Part shown: positions 1-5,463 of the stretch, in pieces
Layout of the letters: each line of letters starts with the position of its first letter
Numbering within the stretch: the first letter of the stretch is position 1
Source of the DNA: Planctomycetaceae bacterium
GTDB lineage: Bacteria; Planctomycetota; Planctomycetia; Planctomycetales; Planctomycetaceae
Length of the DNA stretch: 5,565 nucleotides
Direction of reading: 5' to 3'
Assembly: GCA_947479075.1 (NCBI GenBank)
Contig: CANJZR010000279.1
Span: 1 to 5,565, forward strand
Notes under the pieces: model-generated
The model's database searches: none
Told to the model about the DNA's origin: nothing
The model's input: the letters and a program-made list of their open reading frames with translations, nothing else
Translations under genes and position numbers: made by a program

Positions 1-1041
1 GGCGTGATCCTGGTGATCAATCCGGTTCTCAGTTGGATCTCACTGGAAGACGAAGTCCGAGAATTGATGGCCGGCTATATCGTGATCCGCCTGTGGAGTG
101 GTGGTGCGGCGATTGCGATCGAGGCTCTGGCCAACTACTTCGGCGGGCTCGGTAAAACACGTCCCGGAATGCTGGCGAATCTCTGCTTGATGATCACCAA
201 TGTCATCGGGAACTGGATTCTGATTGGAGGAAACCTGGGGAGCCCGGCACTGGGTGTTCGAGGGGCGGCACTGGCCAGTTCGATCTCAACCTGGATCGCC
301 TTCGCCGGACTGTTCGCCTACTTCCTGTGGCAGGGTCGAAGCATTGTCCGGACTTCACTGCGGATAAAGGAGTTTGTTCAACTGCTTCGATTCGGCCTTC
401 CGGCGGGCATCAACTGGTTCCTTGAGTTCTTTGCCTTCATCTTCTTTATCAATCAGGTCGTGGGTCGACTGGGAACAACCTCGCTGGCCGGGATGAACTG
501 CGTGATGGCCTTGAACTCGGTTTCATTCATGCCCGCATTTGGACTGGCCAGTGCCGGGGCGATCCTCGTGGGGCAGGCAATTGGCGCCGGGGCAAAAGAT
601 CTCGTCCCGAAGGCAGTGGCACTGACCACAGCTGCGACTCTGATCTGGCAGGGAGCCACCGGTGTGGCCTACTTCCTGATCCCACAGATTCTGATTGCCC
701 CGTTTGCCCAGGGCGACGGGGCTGCAGAAACGCTCGAAATCGGGGTCCGGATGCTGATTATCTCATCGGCATGGCAACTCTTCGATGCCATCGCGACCTC
801 GCTGGCCGAGGCCTTACGAGCGGCGGGCGATACCACATTCCCCATGCTCGCGCGACTGGTGATTGCCTGGGTCGTATTCGTCCCGGGCTCACTTCTCAGC
901 GTCAAGTACTTCGGCTGGGGAGATGCAGCTGCGACGGGTTGGATCGTGGCCTATCTCGCCTTGCTGGCCGCGACACTGCTCTGGCGGTTTCGGACTGGGG
1001 CCTGGAGACACGTCCAGTTACTGGAAACGCCCGCACATTAG
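1..1041 (+). CDS. MATE-family multidrug/cation antiporter, 5' end missing
   Basis: Inner-membrane antiporter of the MATE (NorM/DinF-like) family, which exports cationic drugs or metabolites in exchange for Na+ or H+; the substrate cannot be told from sequence. The frame is open from base 1, so the GTG at 4 is only an internal codon and the gene starts upstream. About 345 residues remain of a usual 440-480, so roughly the first two or three helices are missing. Counting from base 4, a first-lobe signature is seen at residues 45-56 (NYFGGLGKTRPG), followed by a hydrophobic helix containing TNVIGNWILIGG (65-76) and the LGVRGAALASS segment (83-93). The second lobe starts near LLRFGLPAGINWFLE (127-141) and repeats the same pattern at EALRAAGDTTFPM (269-281), the internal pseudo-symmetry expected of MATE. 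The C-terminus is a short polar tail ending in TAG. It converges with the thioredoxin-like gene 69 bases away. Family assignment is firm; specific function is unknown. Confidence 0.9.
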   Translation, partial: GVILVINPVLSWISLEDEVRELMAGYIVIRLWSGGAAIAIEALANYFGGLGKTRPGMLANLCLMITNVIGNWILIGGNLGSPALGVRGAALASSISTWIAFAGLFAYFLWQGRSIVRTSLRIKEFVQLLRFGLPAGINWFLEFFAFIFFINQVVGRLGTTSLAGMNCVMALNSVSFMPAFGLASAGAILVGQAIGAGAKDLVPKAVALTTAATLIWQGATGVAYFLIPQILIAPFAQGDGAAETLEIGVRMLIISSAWQLFDAIATSLAEALRAAGDTTFPMLARLVIAWVVFVPGSLLSVKYFGWGDAAATGWIVAYLALLAATLLWRFRTGAWRHVQLLETPAH

Positions 1042-1110
1042 CAGTGCTAACGCCAAGCCCCCTCGGATCAGGCCACTCAGCCCAATGGTCGACTCCCACC
1101 AACCGTCGTT

Positions 1111-1581
1111 CTACCGCTTCTGACCGCCAGCCTGCTGGACTTCGGAATAGCGTTTGGAAGCCGATGTGAGCTTCTCCAGCATCGGAGCGGGCTTCATGAA
1201 GCCTTCGAGACGTCCGAGCAGATCCGCGTTGGGACTGAGAATAATCGTGCAGGGCAGCGATTTCACTTCCAGGATCTCTGCGATCTTCTCGTTTTCATCG
1301 ACATCAATATGGACGGGAACAAACGTATTGTTGATGTATTTCGCCAACTGAGGGTTGGAGAGCGTCGTCTTCTCCAGCTTTTTGCAGAACCCGCACCAGT
1401 CTGCTCCGAAAACGAGCATGATGGGCATGTTTCGCTGTAACGCCACTTTATGGGCGTCCTTCAGGTTCGCCTGCCAGTGAATCGCCTTGTTCTCCGGACC
1501 AACTGCCCAGGTCACACGCCCCGCCGCCAACCAGAGACCGAGTGCGCCAAGCAATACCGAACGGCGGGGGATTTGATGCAT
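1111..1581 (-). CDS. Exported thioredoxin-family protein (WCGFC)
   Basis: A 156-residue thioredoxin-fold protein, probably acting as a thiol-disulfide oxidoreductase outside the cytoplasm. Residues 1-26 look like a signal peptide: basic MHQIPRR, a hydrophobic stretch (VLLGALGLWLAA), and a possible cleavage site after TWA. The RRSVLLG sequence resembles a loose Tat motif. The fold follows: a strand ending in MLVFGADWCGFCKKLE with the CxxC pair C63/C66, then VPVHIDVDENEKIAEILEV, then the cis-proline region SLPCTIIL (P110), and a last strand around GRLEGF. The residue after the cis-proline is Cys (C111), where Thr is usual, so a third cysteine lies next to the active site. ATG at 1581 is preceded by GAAGGGA seven bases upstream (plus-strand 1589-1595), a good ribosome site. 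It resembles the thioredoxin_7/DsbD-gamma-like proteins common in planctomycetes. Its partner is unknown, and neither neighbour suggests one. Confidence 0.85.
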   Translation of the reverse strand: MHQIPRRSVLLGALGLWLAAGRVTWAVGPENKAIHWQANLKDAHKVALQRNMPIMLVFGADWCGFCKKLEKTTLSNPQLAKYINNTFVPVHIDVDENEKIAEILEVKSLPCTIILSPNADLLGRLEGFMKPAPMLEKLTSASKRYSEVQQAGGQKR

Positions 1582-1863
1582 CTCAGAGTCCCTTCAGAGA
1601 ATGATCAGCAGTGATCAATAGCGGTTCCTTACCCCCACGAGCCCAGAGGATAACGATTCAATCGACAAAATCAGAAGACGAGGATGAGAGGATTATTCCA
1701 ATCAAACAACTCAACGCCATACGACCAGACTACCCCGACGCCGCAGTATTACGCCAGAGGCCCGATTCTCTGACCTGACGGTCCAGGTGGGAATCGACAC
1801 ACGCCGAACCGCATGGACCTGATGCAGATTTTCCAACTTGTTCTCCAAATTGCCATTTCTTTC
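1582..1863. other. Divergent intergenic region
   Basis: This stretch separates the minus-strand thioredoxin-like gene from the plus-strand small membrane protein and should hold both promoters. The only clear symmetric element is TGATCA-GCAG-TGATCA at 1602-1617, 21-36 bases upstream of the thioredoxin-like start. I could not identify a convincing -35/-10 pair for the minus-strand gene. Short minus-strand open frames across 1711-1936 overlap each other in two frames and look accidental. Confidence 0.5.
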
Positions 1864-1872
1864 TGGTATGAT
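1864..1872 (+). promoter_or_regulatory. Possible extended -10 promoter for the small membrane protein
   Basis: TGGTATGAT matches an extended -10 element (TG-N-TATAAT with one mismatch). No good -35 lies at the right distance: TTGCCA at 1850-1855 is too close. If used, transcription would begin near 1879-1880. The ATG at 1868 would then lie inside the promoter, and ATG 1916, with AAGG at 1907-1910, would be the natural start. This is inference from one motif. Confidence 0.3.
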
Positions 1873-1915
1873 TAAGGAACGCTCGCTGGTGAAAACTAAA
1901 AGATTCAAGGCCAAC

Positions 1916-2281
1916 ATGTCTGCGTGGCTCATCCACTCGACTGCATTTTCTGGTTACGTCTCTGCGCTGGAGATCCGTCCCATCACCGAAACCCCGACCG
2001 TTACAACGGACAAATGGGCTCCGGTACAGGAGATTGACTTCAATCAGATTCAGCAGGCATCCTCAAGTGACATGAGCGGAACCCTCCAGAAAAGCGAGGA
2101 ACACGCCAAAGCCGTTGTCGTTACGCGACCAACCACCTCGGTTGTTCGCGACGATGCCCCATCTTCGTATATGGTTCTCGCCGCCTTGATTGGAGTGGCG
2201 TTATTCTCACTGGCATTGTGCGTACTAACTCTTCCTCACCACTGGTTTTACGGCAACACGACCCGGTGGCGGAGAGATTAG
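1916..2281 (+). CDS. Hypothetical small single-pass membrane protein
   Basis: I do not recognise this protein; no function is proposed. From ATG 1916 it has 121 residues. A polar, Ser/Thr/Gln-rich stretch (about 15-80) leads to one strong hydrophobic helix at 85-106 (YMVLAALIGVALFSLALCVL), followed by LPHHWFYG and a basic tail, RWRRD. By the positive-inside rule the tail should be cytoplasmic and the polar part outside. The frame is open back to TTG 1838. Alternative starts are ATG 1868 (no ribosome site) and GTG 1889 (AAGGA about 10 bases upstream). The longer forms add KTKRFK, which together with AWLIHSTAFSGYVSA could act as a weak signal peptide. I chose 1916 because AAGG sits five bases upstream and because an extended -10 box overlaps 1868. 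It is divergent from the thioredoxin-like gene and convergent with mqnA, so it is probably a single-gene unit. Steady codon use favours a real gene, but this is not proven. Confidence 0.55.
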   Translation: MSAWLIHSTAFSGYVSALEIRPITETPTVTTDKWAPVQEIDFNQIQQASSSDMSGTLQKSEEHAKAVVVTRPTTSVVRDDAPSSYMVLAALIGVALFSLALCVLTLPHHWFYGNTTRWRRD

Positions 2282-2286
2282 AGAGG

Positions 2287-2304
2287 CTGGCAAATCCAGA
2301 TTTT
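2287..2304 (+). terminator. Weak terminator-like hairpin
   Basis: CTGG-CAAAT-CCAG (2287-2299) followed by ATTTT lies six bases after the small membrane protein stop, in the 60-base gap between convergent genes. A four-pair stem is short for an intrinsic terminator, so the call rests mainly on location and the following T run. Confidence 0.22.
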
Positions 2305-2341
2305 CTCGACATCCAGAGAACCGTGAACCGCTCACCAACCG

Positions 2342-3232
2342 TCAATCGGTGACCTGCAGGTTCGCCATCTCCGCCGAGTCATGATTCGGACGCAGAGACC
2401 GGCTCTCGGAAAAATTCAGCCTCGACTCCGGCGGCACCAATCCCTGCTCCGCCGCCAGAGCATGGAACTGACGCAGCCCCTGCCGTTCGGCCGCTCCCAG
2501 ATAGAAATGCAAGTTGTGACGCAGGTAGTTTTCGGCAACCTGCTCGTTCAGTCCCAACGGACCGCATTCCCGACGAGCGATCTCTCGAATCCGTTGCACG
2601 CCCAGATCTCGAACAGCTGACAACGCTTCGCTGACCCCAGTCAGATTGCTGTCTCGGCGGGCCACCCACATGGCGAAAACAAACGGCAACCCCGTCCACT
2701 TCAGCCACTTCTCGCCCAGATCCCAGACCGTGTGAAACTGTTCATCGGGAGCATGCATCGCCCGATCACCAATCAACAGAATCGCATCGGCAGAGGTCGC
2801 CCGTGTGTCCTTCTCCAGCGGTAAGGTCTCGATCTTCGCCTGGACTCCGAACTGCTGACTCAGAATCACTTTGGTCAGGCAGGCACTCGTCCGCGACCCT
2901 TCATCCAGTGCCAACGTCCGAATCTCACCGGGATGGACGCGGCTGTACAGCTTCACGCTCATCACCGGCCCGCGAGTCGCCACGCAGGCATCCGACACGA
3001 TGACATAGTCGGGATCGAAAAAAGCCTCGACCGAAGGGATCAGAGCGACATCGAGACGCCCCTTCTGCAATTCGTCCGCCAAGCGACTTGGAAAGTCGAG
3101 CATGAGCGATGCATGCGGCAGCTGGGTCGCAAACCCTTCGATCAGCGGTTTGGAGTTCAAATAGCTCACTGCACCAACGCGCAGCTGCCTTCGCCCGTGG
3201 AGATCGGCTTGGGCATCGGTCGAACGAATCAT
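2342..3232 (-). CDS. mqnA: Chorismate dehydratase, futalosine menaquinone pathway
   Basis: MqnA (EC 4.2.1.151) removes water from chorismate to give 3-[(1-carboxyvinyl)oxy]benzoate, the first committed step of the futalosine route to menaquinone; it is a soluble periplasmic-binding-protein-like fold working in the cytoplasm. From ATG 3232 it has 296 residues, near family size. Family signatures in order are VGAVSYLNSKPL (19-30), DVALIPSVE (61-69), ATRGPVMSVKLYS (85-97), LALDEGSRTS (107-116), AILLIGDRAM (150-159), WDLGEKW (170-176) and TGLPFVFAMW (180-189). The last 20 or so residues look like an unconserved tail. The start at 3232 is preferred over the in-frame ATG at 3250 because TGAGGA lies four bases upstream of it, while the upstream ATG has no ribosome site. 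The other mqn genes are not beside it, and scattered mqn genes are usual in many bacteria. It is divergent from hom. Confidence 0.92.
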   Translation of the reverse strand: MIRSTDAQADLHGRRQLRVGAVSYLNSKPLIEGFATQLPHASLMLDFPSRLADELQKGRLDVALIPSVEAFFDPDYVIVSDACVATRGPVMSVKLYSRVHPGEIRTLALDEGSRTSACLTKVILSQQFGVQAKIETLPLEKDTRATSADAILLIGDRAMHAPDEQFHTVWDLGEKWLKWTGLPFVFAMWVARRDSNLTGVSEALSAVRDLGVQRIREIARRECGPLGLNEQVAENYLRHNLHFYLGAAERQGLRQFHALAAEQGLVPPESRLNFSESRSLRPNHDSAEMANLQVTD

Positions 3233-3236
3233 GGAA

Positions 3237-3242
3237 TCCTCA
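3237..3242 (-). promoter_or_regulatory. Ribosome binding site deciding the mqnA start
   Basis: On the minus strand TGAGGA is followed by TTCC and ATG (3232). This strong Shine-Dalgarno lies inside the alternative six-codon N-terminal extension that would begin at ATG 3250, and it argues for the shorter protein. Confidence 0.6.
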
Positions 3243-3287
3243 GCTGACATGAGCCGACTGATTGTAAGGGGAGCAGCCCCGATCGCA

Positions 3288-3308
3288 ATTTCCGAAAAGG
3301 CCGGAAAT
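3288..3308. repeat. Stem-loop in the mqnA-hom divergent region
   Basis: A seven-pair perfect inverted repeat, ATTTCCG (3288-3294) and CGGAAAT (3302-3308), surrounds a seven-base loop. A smaller GGGG-AGCAG-CCCC stem (3268-3280) lies next to it, on the mqnA side. They could be operator sites or leader structures for either gene; nothing in the sequence decides between these. Confidence 0.35.
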
Positions 3309-3319
3309 CGAAGGTCGAA

Positions 3320-3435
3320 ATGATTTCTCTCCCTCTTGAGAACCGAGGGGGAGCTTTCCGAATAACCATGTTGTGAACTAGATTGTCACAGACGACGAGA
3401 AATCTGGGGGGAGAACTCCGCTCACCCCATGTTTT
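3320..3435 (+). promoter_or_regulatory. Possible structured leader of hom with an 18-codon ORF
   Basis: ATG 3320, with AAGG five bases upstream (3311-3314), opens an 18-codon frame, MISLPLENRGGAFRITML, ending at TGA 3374-3376. Its last codons include ATA-ACC-ATG (Ile-Thr-Met), all end products that draw on homoserine. Inside it CTCCCTC (3329-3335) can pair with GAGGGGGAG (3345-3353). Downstream, TGGGG (3405-3409) can pair with CCCCA (3425-3429) around an inner GGA-GAAC-TCC, followed by TGTTTT. The segment GGGGGAGC (3347-3354) could instead pair with GCTCACCCC (3420-3428). This is attenuator-like in layout, but only one Thr codon is present and G/C runs pair easily by chance. It is a hypothesis, not a confirmed element. 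Confidence 0.2.
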
Positions 3436-3462
3436 CGACACTTCGGGCAATTGATTGGCAAC

Positions 3463-3467
3463 AGGGA
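3463..3467 (+). promoter_or_regulatory. Ribosome binding site deciding the hom start
   Basis: AGGGA is followed by a five-base spacer and ATG 3473. It lies inside the alternative frame starting at TTG 3455, so it supports ATG 3473 as the real start. Confidence 0.65.
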
Positions 3468-3472
3468 ACGTC

Positions 3473-4792
3473 ATGGACGCACTTCGCGTGGGACTGATTG
3501 GACTGGGCACCGTTGGGACGGGCGTGGCTCGCATACTCATTGAGCAATCCGCTCGGATGAAATTGCGAACCGGGCGAGAGATCCGCCTGACGAAAGTCGC
3601 TGTCCGTGACACATTCAAGCCACGCTCGATCGATCTGCCCACGTCATTGGTCACCTCCGATCCGATGGCAGTCGCCACATCACCAGATGTTGATGTGGTG
3701 GTCGAACTGATCGGGGGTCTGAAACCCGCTCGTGACATTGTCCTGGCTGCCCTGAAGGCCGGGAAAGATGTCATCACCGCCAACAAAGCCCTGCTCTGCC
3801 AGCACGGCGACGAACTCTTCGCAGCTGCCCGCGAAGCCAAACGCTGCATCGCATTCGAAGCTGCCGTTGCAGGCGGTGTCCCGATCATCCACACGCTCAG
3901 TCAGTCGATGACCGCCAACCAGATCACCTCGATCCAGGCGATCCTGAACGGCACCAGCAACTTCATCCTGACCGAGATGTTCCAGAAGCAGGCCGCCTAC
4001 GCTGACGCGGTCGCCCTCGCTCAACAGCTGGGTTTTGCCGAGGCCGATCCATCGATGGATGTAAAGGGAACCGATGCCGCGCAGAAACTCGGGCTGCTGA
4101 CGCTGCTGGCCTTCGGCACCCGAGTGACTCCCGACCAGTTCCTGGTCCAGGGGATCGACACCATCGAACTGGCCGACCTCGAATACGCCGACGAACTGGG
4201 CTACGCCGTTAAGCTGGTGGCGACCGCGAAACTCGTCGCGGGCAAGCTCGAACTCCACACGCAACCAACGCTGGTCCGTGCCGACCGACCGATCGCTCAG
4301 ACCGACGGCCCGTTCAACATCATCGGCCTGACCGGGGACATCGTGGGCACAACCTGGTATTCCGGCCAGGGAGCGGGCGGCATGCCCACGGCCTCAGCTG
4401 TGGTGTCGGACCTCATCGACGTGGCTGCCGGACGGGCCCGGAACAACTTCGAGCGACTCGACTTGTGGGGCAGTCACCCACCGTTCCCGCTCCAGCCAGT
4501 CGAGGAGGTCAATCGGCGGTACTACCTGCGGATGGAGGTCGAGGACCGCGCCCACGTCATGGCTGAGATTACCGACGCCCTCGGTCGCAACGAGATCAGC
4601 CTCGCCTCGATCATCCAGCACGAGACCCCGGAACCCGAAGAGGTCGCGACCAGCGGTGGTCGACCACGTTTCGTTCCACTCGTCATCATGACCCACAAAA
4701 CGCTGGAAGGCCGACTCCGCAAGGCGGGCGAAGCACTCGCCAAACTCGGCTGTATCCGCACGCCGTGGGTCTGTATGCCCATCAGCGATTGA
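3473..4792 (+). CDS. hom: Homoserine dehydrogenase with ACT domain
   Basis: Reduces aspartate semialdehyde to homoserine with NAD(P)H (EC 1.1.1.3), the branch point to threonine, isoleucine and methionine; cytoplasmic. From ATG 3473 it has 439 residues, the usual size of the ACT-containing bacterial form. The N-terminal Rossmann domain shows GLGTVG (10-15), then VVVELIGGLKPA (75-86) and VITANKALL (100-108). The catalytic domain carries EAAVAGGVPII (129-139), ILNGTSNFI (157-165) and DVKGTDAAQKLG (196-207). In the last, D201 and K205 have the spacing of the catalytic Asp/Lys pair known in yeast. GQGAGGMPTA (298-307) follows. From about residue 351 (YYLRMEVEDRAHVMAEITDALGRN) begins an ACT domain, in this family normally linked to feedback by threonine. 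It is a monofunctional enzyme with no aspartokinase fused. No thrB or thrC is adjacent. The gene stands alone between the divergent mqnA and the downstream tRNA-Thr. Confidence 0.95.
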   Translation: MDALRVGLIGLGTVGTGVARILIEQSARMKLRTGREIRLTKVAVRDTFKPRSIDLPTSLVTSDPMAVATSPDVDVVVELIGGLKPARDIVLAALKAGKDVITANKALLCQHGDELFAAAREAKRCIAFEAAVAGGVPIIHTLSQSMTANQITSIQAILNGTSNFILTEMFQKQAAYADAVALAQQLGFAEADPSMDVKGTDAAQKLGLLTLLAFGTRVTPDQFLVQGIDTIELADLEYADELGYAVKLVATAKLVAGKLELHTQPTLVRADRPIAQTDGPFNIIGLTGDIVGTTWYSGQGAGGMPTASAVVSDLIDVAAGRARNNFERLDLWGSHPPFPLQPVEEVNRRYYLRMEVEDRAHVMAEITDALGRNEISLASIIQHETPEPEEVATSGGRPRFVPLVIMTHKTLEGRLRKAGEALAKLGCIRTPWVCMPISD

Positions 4793-4807
4793 GCGTCTGG
4801 CTGACGC
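4793..4807 (+). terminator. Short hairpin directly after the hom stop
   Basis: GCGTC (4793-4797) and GACGC (4803-4807) form a perfect five-pair stem around TGGCT immediately after the hom stop codon. No T tract follows, so it is at best a weak or factor-assisted terminator. It overlaps a 12-base piece shared with the hairpin repeat at 5230-5241. Confidence 0.22.
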
Positions 4808-4878
4808 CTGCCTGAAAGTCATAGAGGCAGACGATTTCGGCAACATCAGCCGCAGAAAACAGAACTCGCTTCATCGCC

Positions 4879-4908
4879 TTGACACCGTTGGGGGCAGTTT
4901 GCTTTACT
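4879..4908 (+). promoter_or_regulatory. Sigma70-type promoter for tRNA-Thr
   Basis: A perfect -35 box TTGACA (4879-4884) is followed after 18 bases by TTTACT (4903-4908), four of six to the -10 consensus. Transcription would begin about 4915, giving a leader of roughly 55 bases before the tRNA, to be removed by processing. Position and strength fit a stable-RNA promoter, and they mean the tRNA need not depend on hom transcription. Confidence 0.6.
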
Positions 4909-4969
4909 GCTCCCTCCTCGGAGATCGCTTAGCGGCCTCCGAAGTCGGTGAGGATCACTCTCCGTCGTC

Positions 4970-5042
4970 GCCACCGTAGCTCAGCTGGTAGAGCAATGCT
5001 TTCGTAAAGCATAGGTCGTCGGTTCGAATCCGACCGGTGGCT
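4970..5042 (+). tRNA. tRNA-Thr, anticodon CGT
   Basis: A complete cloverleaf reads out by eye: acceptor stem GCCACCG (4970-4976) with CGGTGGC (5035-5041); D arm GCTC/GAGC (4979-4994); anticodon arm ATGCT-TTCGTAA-AGCAT (4996-5012) with anticodon CGT at 5003-5005; variable loop AGGTC; T arm GTCGG-TTCGAAT-CCGAC (5018-5034); discriminator T at 5042. The anticodon reads ACG (threonine). The 3' CCA is not encoded and must be added by the CCA-adding enzyme. A run of five T follows at 5044-5048. It stands alone with its own likely promoter upstream. No copy of its 3' end is seen downstream, so there is no sign of an integrated element at this tRNA. Confidence 0.96.
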
Positions 5043-5124
5043 CTTTTTCCTTTAATGTCTGACAGCTGCGCCGCATTCAATCTGGCGTGATCAGCAAAGT
5101 ATGAGTTCTTGATAGGCAATTCGC

Positions 5125-5156
5125 CTTTGAGCCAGTCACGATGGCTCGCCTCAAAG
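5125..5156 (+). repeat. Bulged stem-loop downstream of tRNA-Thr
   Basis: CTTTGAG (5125-5131) is complementary to CTCAAAG (5150-5156), and GAGCCA (5129-5134) is complementary to TGGCTC (5142-5147) around a seven-base loop. The two cannot both pair fully, so the hairpin has about ten pairs with a five-base bulge that can sit in two places. TTTC follows. It might stop transcripts running on from the tRNA, but the T tract is poor. Confidence 0.35.
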
Positions 5157-5200
5157 TTTCTGCCCCCTCTTCTGCATCTCCGGGTACGCTCCCCCCTTTG

Positions 5201-5279
5201 AACCACGAAGCGGTGACAGCGAATAGCCACAGGCGTCAGCCTGTGGTTGAAGGCCCCACACTTCGACAGCGGCGATAGG
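5201..5279 (+). repeat. Composite hairpin repeat, forward copy
   Basis: This unit has three parts. AACCACGAAGCGGTGACAGC (5201-5220) is an imperfect small hairpin. Next, AGCCACAGGC-GTCA-GCCTGTGGTT (5225-5248) gives a stem of about ten pairs with one G-T wobble. Last comes GCGGCGATAGG (5269-5279). All three recur in the same order on the opposite strand at 5463-5376. It is REP-like, of the kind scattered between genes in planctomycetes. A role in transcript ends, mRNA protection or mobility is possible but not shown here. Confidence 0.7.
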
Positions 5280-5312
5280 TCGGGGGGATAACGCCCACAA
5301 CACCCGACCTAT
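5275..5312. repeat. Ten-base perfect inverted repeat between the repeat copies
   Basis: ATAGGTCGGG (5275-5284) and CCCGACCTAT (5303-5312) are exact complements around an 18-base loop that itself holds GGG-ATAACG-CCC (5285-5296). It overlaps the inner end of the forward composite repeat by five bases and forms the third strong stem of the cluster. Confidence 0.65.
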
Positions 5313-5375
5313 GAATAAGACATTCCTCTGGGTATCAGAAGGAGCCCCCCAAGAGCAGCCACCATATGTTCATTT

Positions 5376-5463
5376 CCTATCGCCGCTTCGCGGCTGCAAA
5401 CTCGACCGACTCGTTTTCCGCAGGCTTTCGCCTGCAGCTACCAGCTGTCACCGCTTCGCGGTT
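5376..5463 (-). repeat. Composite hairpin repeat, reverse copy
   Basis: Read on the minus strand, this copy begins AACCGCGAAGCGGTGACAGC (5463-5444), 19 of 20 identical to the forward copy. It continues with a hairpin around GCAGGC-GAAA-GCCTGC (5435-5420) and ends in GCCGC-GAA-GCGGC (5394-5382) running into GCGGCGATAGG (5386-5376), identical to the forward copy. The central stem differs from the forward one by an A-T to G-C exchange at paired positions, and its loop is GAAA instead of GTCA. The unit is nine bases longer than its partner. Confidence 0.7.

Noticed and set aside
1711..1936. Two overlapping minus-strand frames between the thioredoxin-like gene and the small membrane protein
   Set aside because: They occupy the same bases in different frames, have no recognisable domain and extend into the start of the plus-strand gene.
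3372..3390. TGTGA-N9-TCACA, resembling a CRP/FNR-type operator
   Set aside because: CRP sites need six bases between the half-sites, and this has nine. It may be chance; TTGTGA and TTGTCA could also be read as direct repeats.
3229..4264. Long minus-strand frames of 221 and 194 codons opposite hom
   Set aside because: hom is unmistakable on the plus strand; these are antisense shadows with no family features.
4955..5230. Minus-strand open frame of 91 codons
   Set aside because: It runs backwards through tRNA-Thr; the segment GRIRTDDLCFTKALLYQLSYGG-like (written here only as a known pattern) is the familiar false peptide produced by antisense tRNA translation. Its other end lies in the hairpin repeat.
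5201..5463. CRISPR array
   Set aside because: The repeats are only two, inverted, of unequal length and with internal hairpins; there are no regular spacers and no cas genes.
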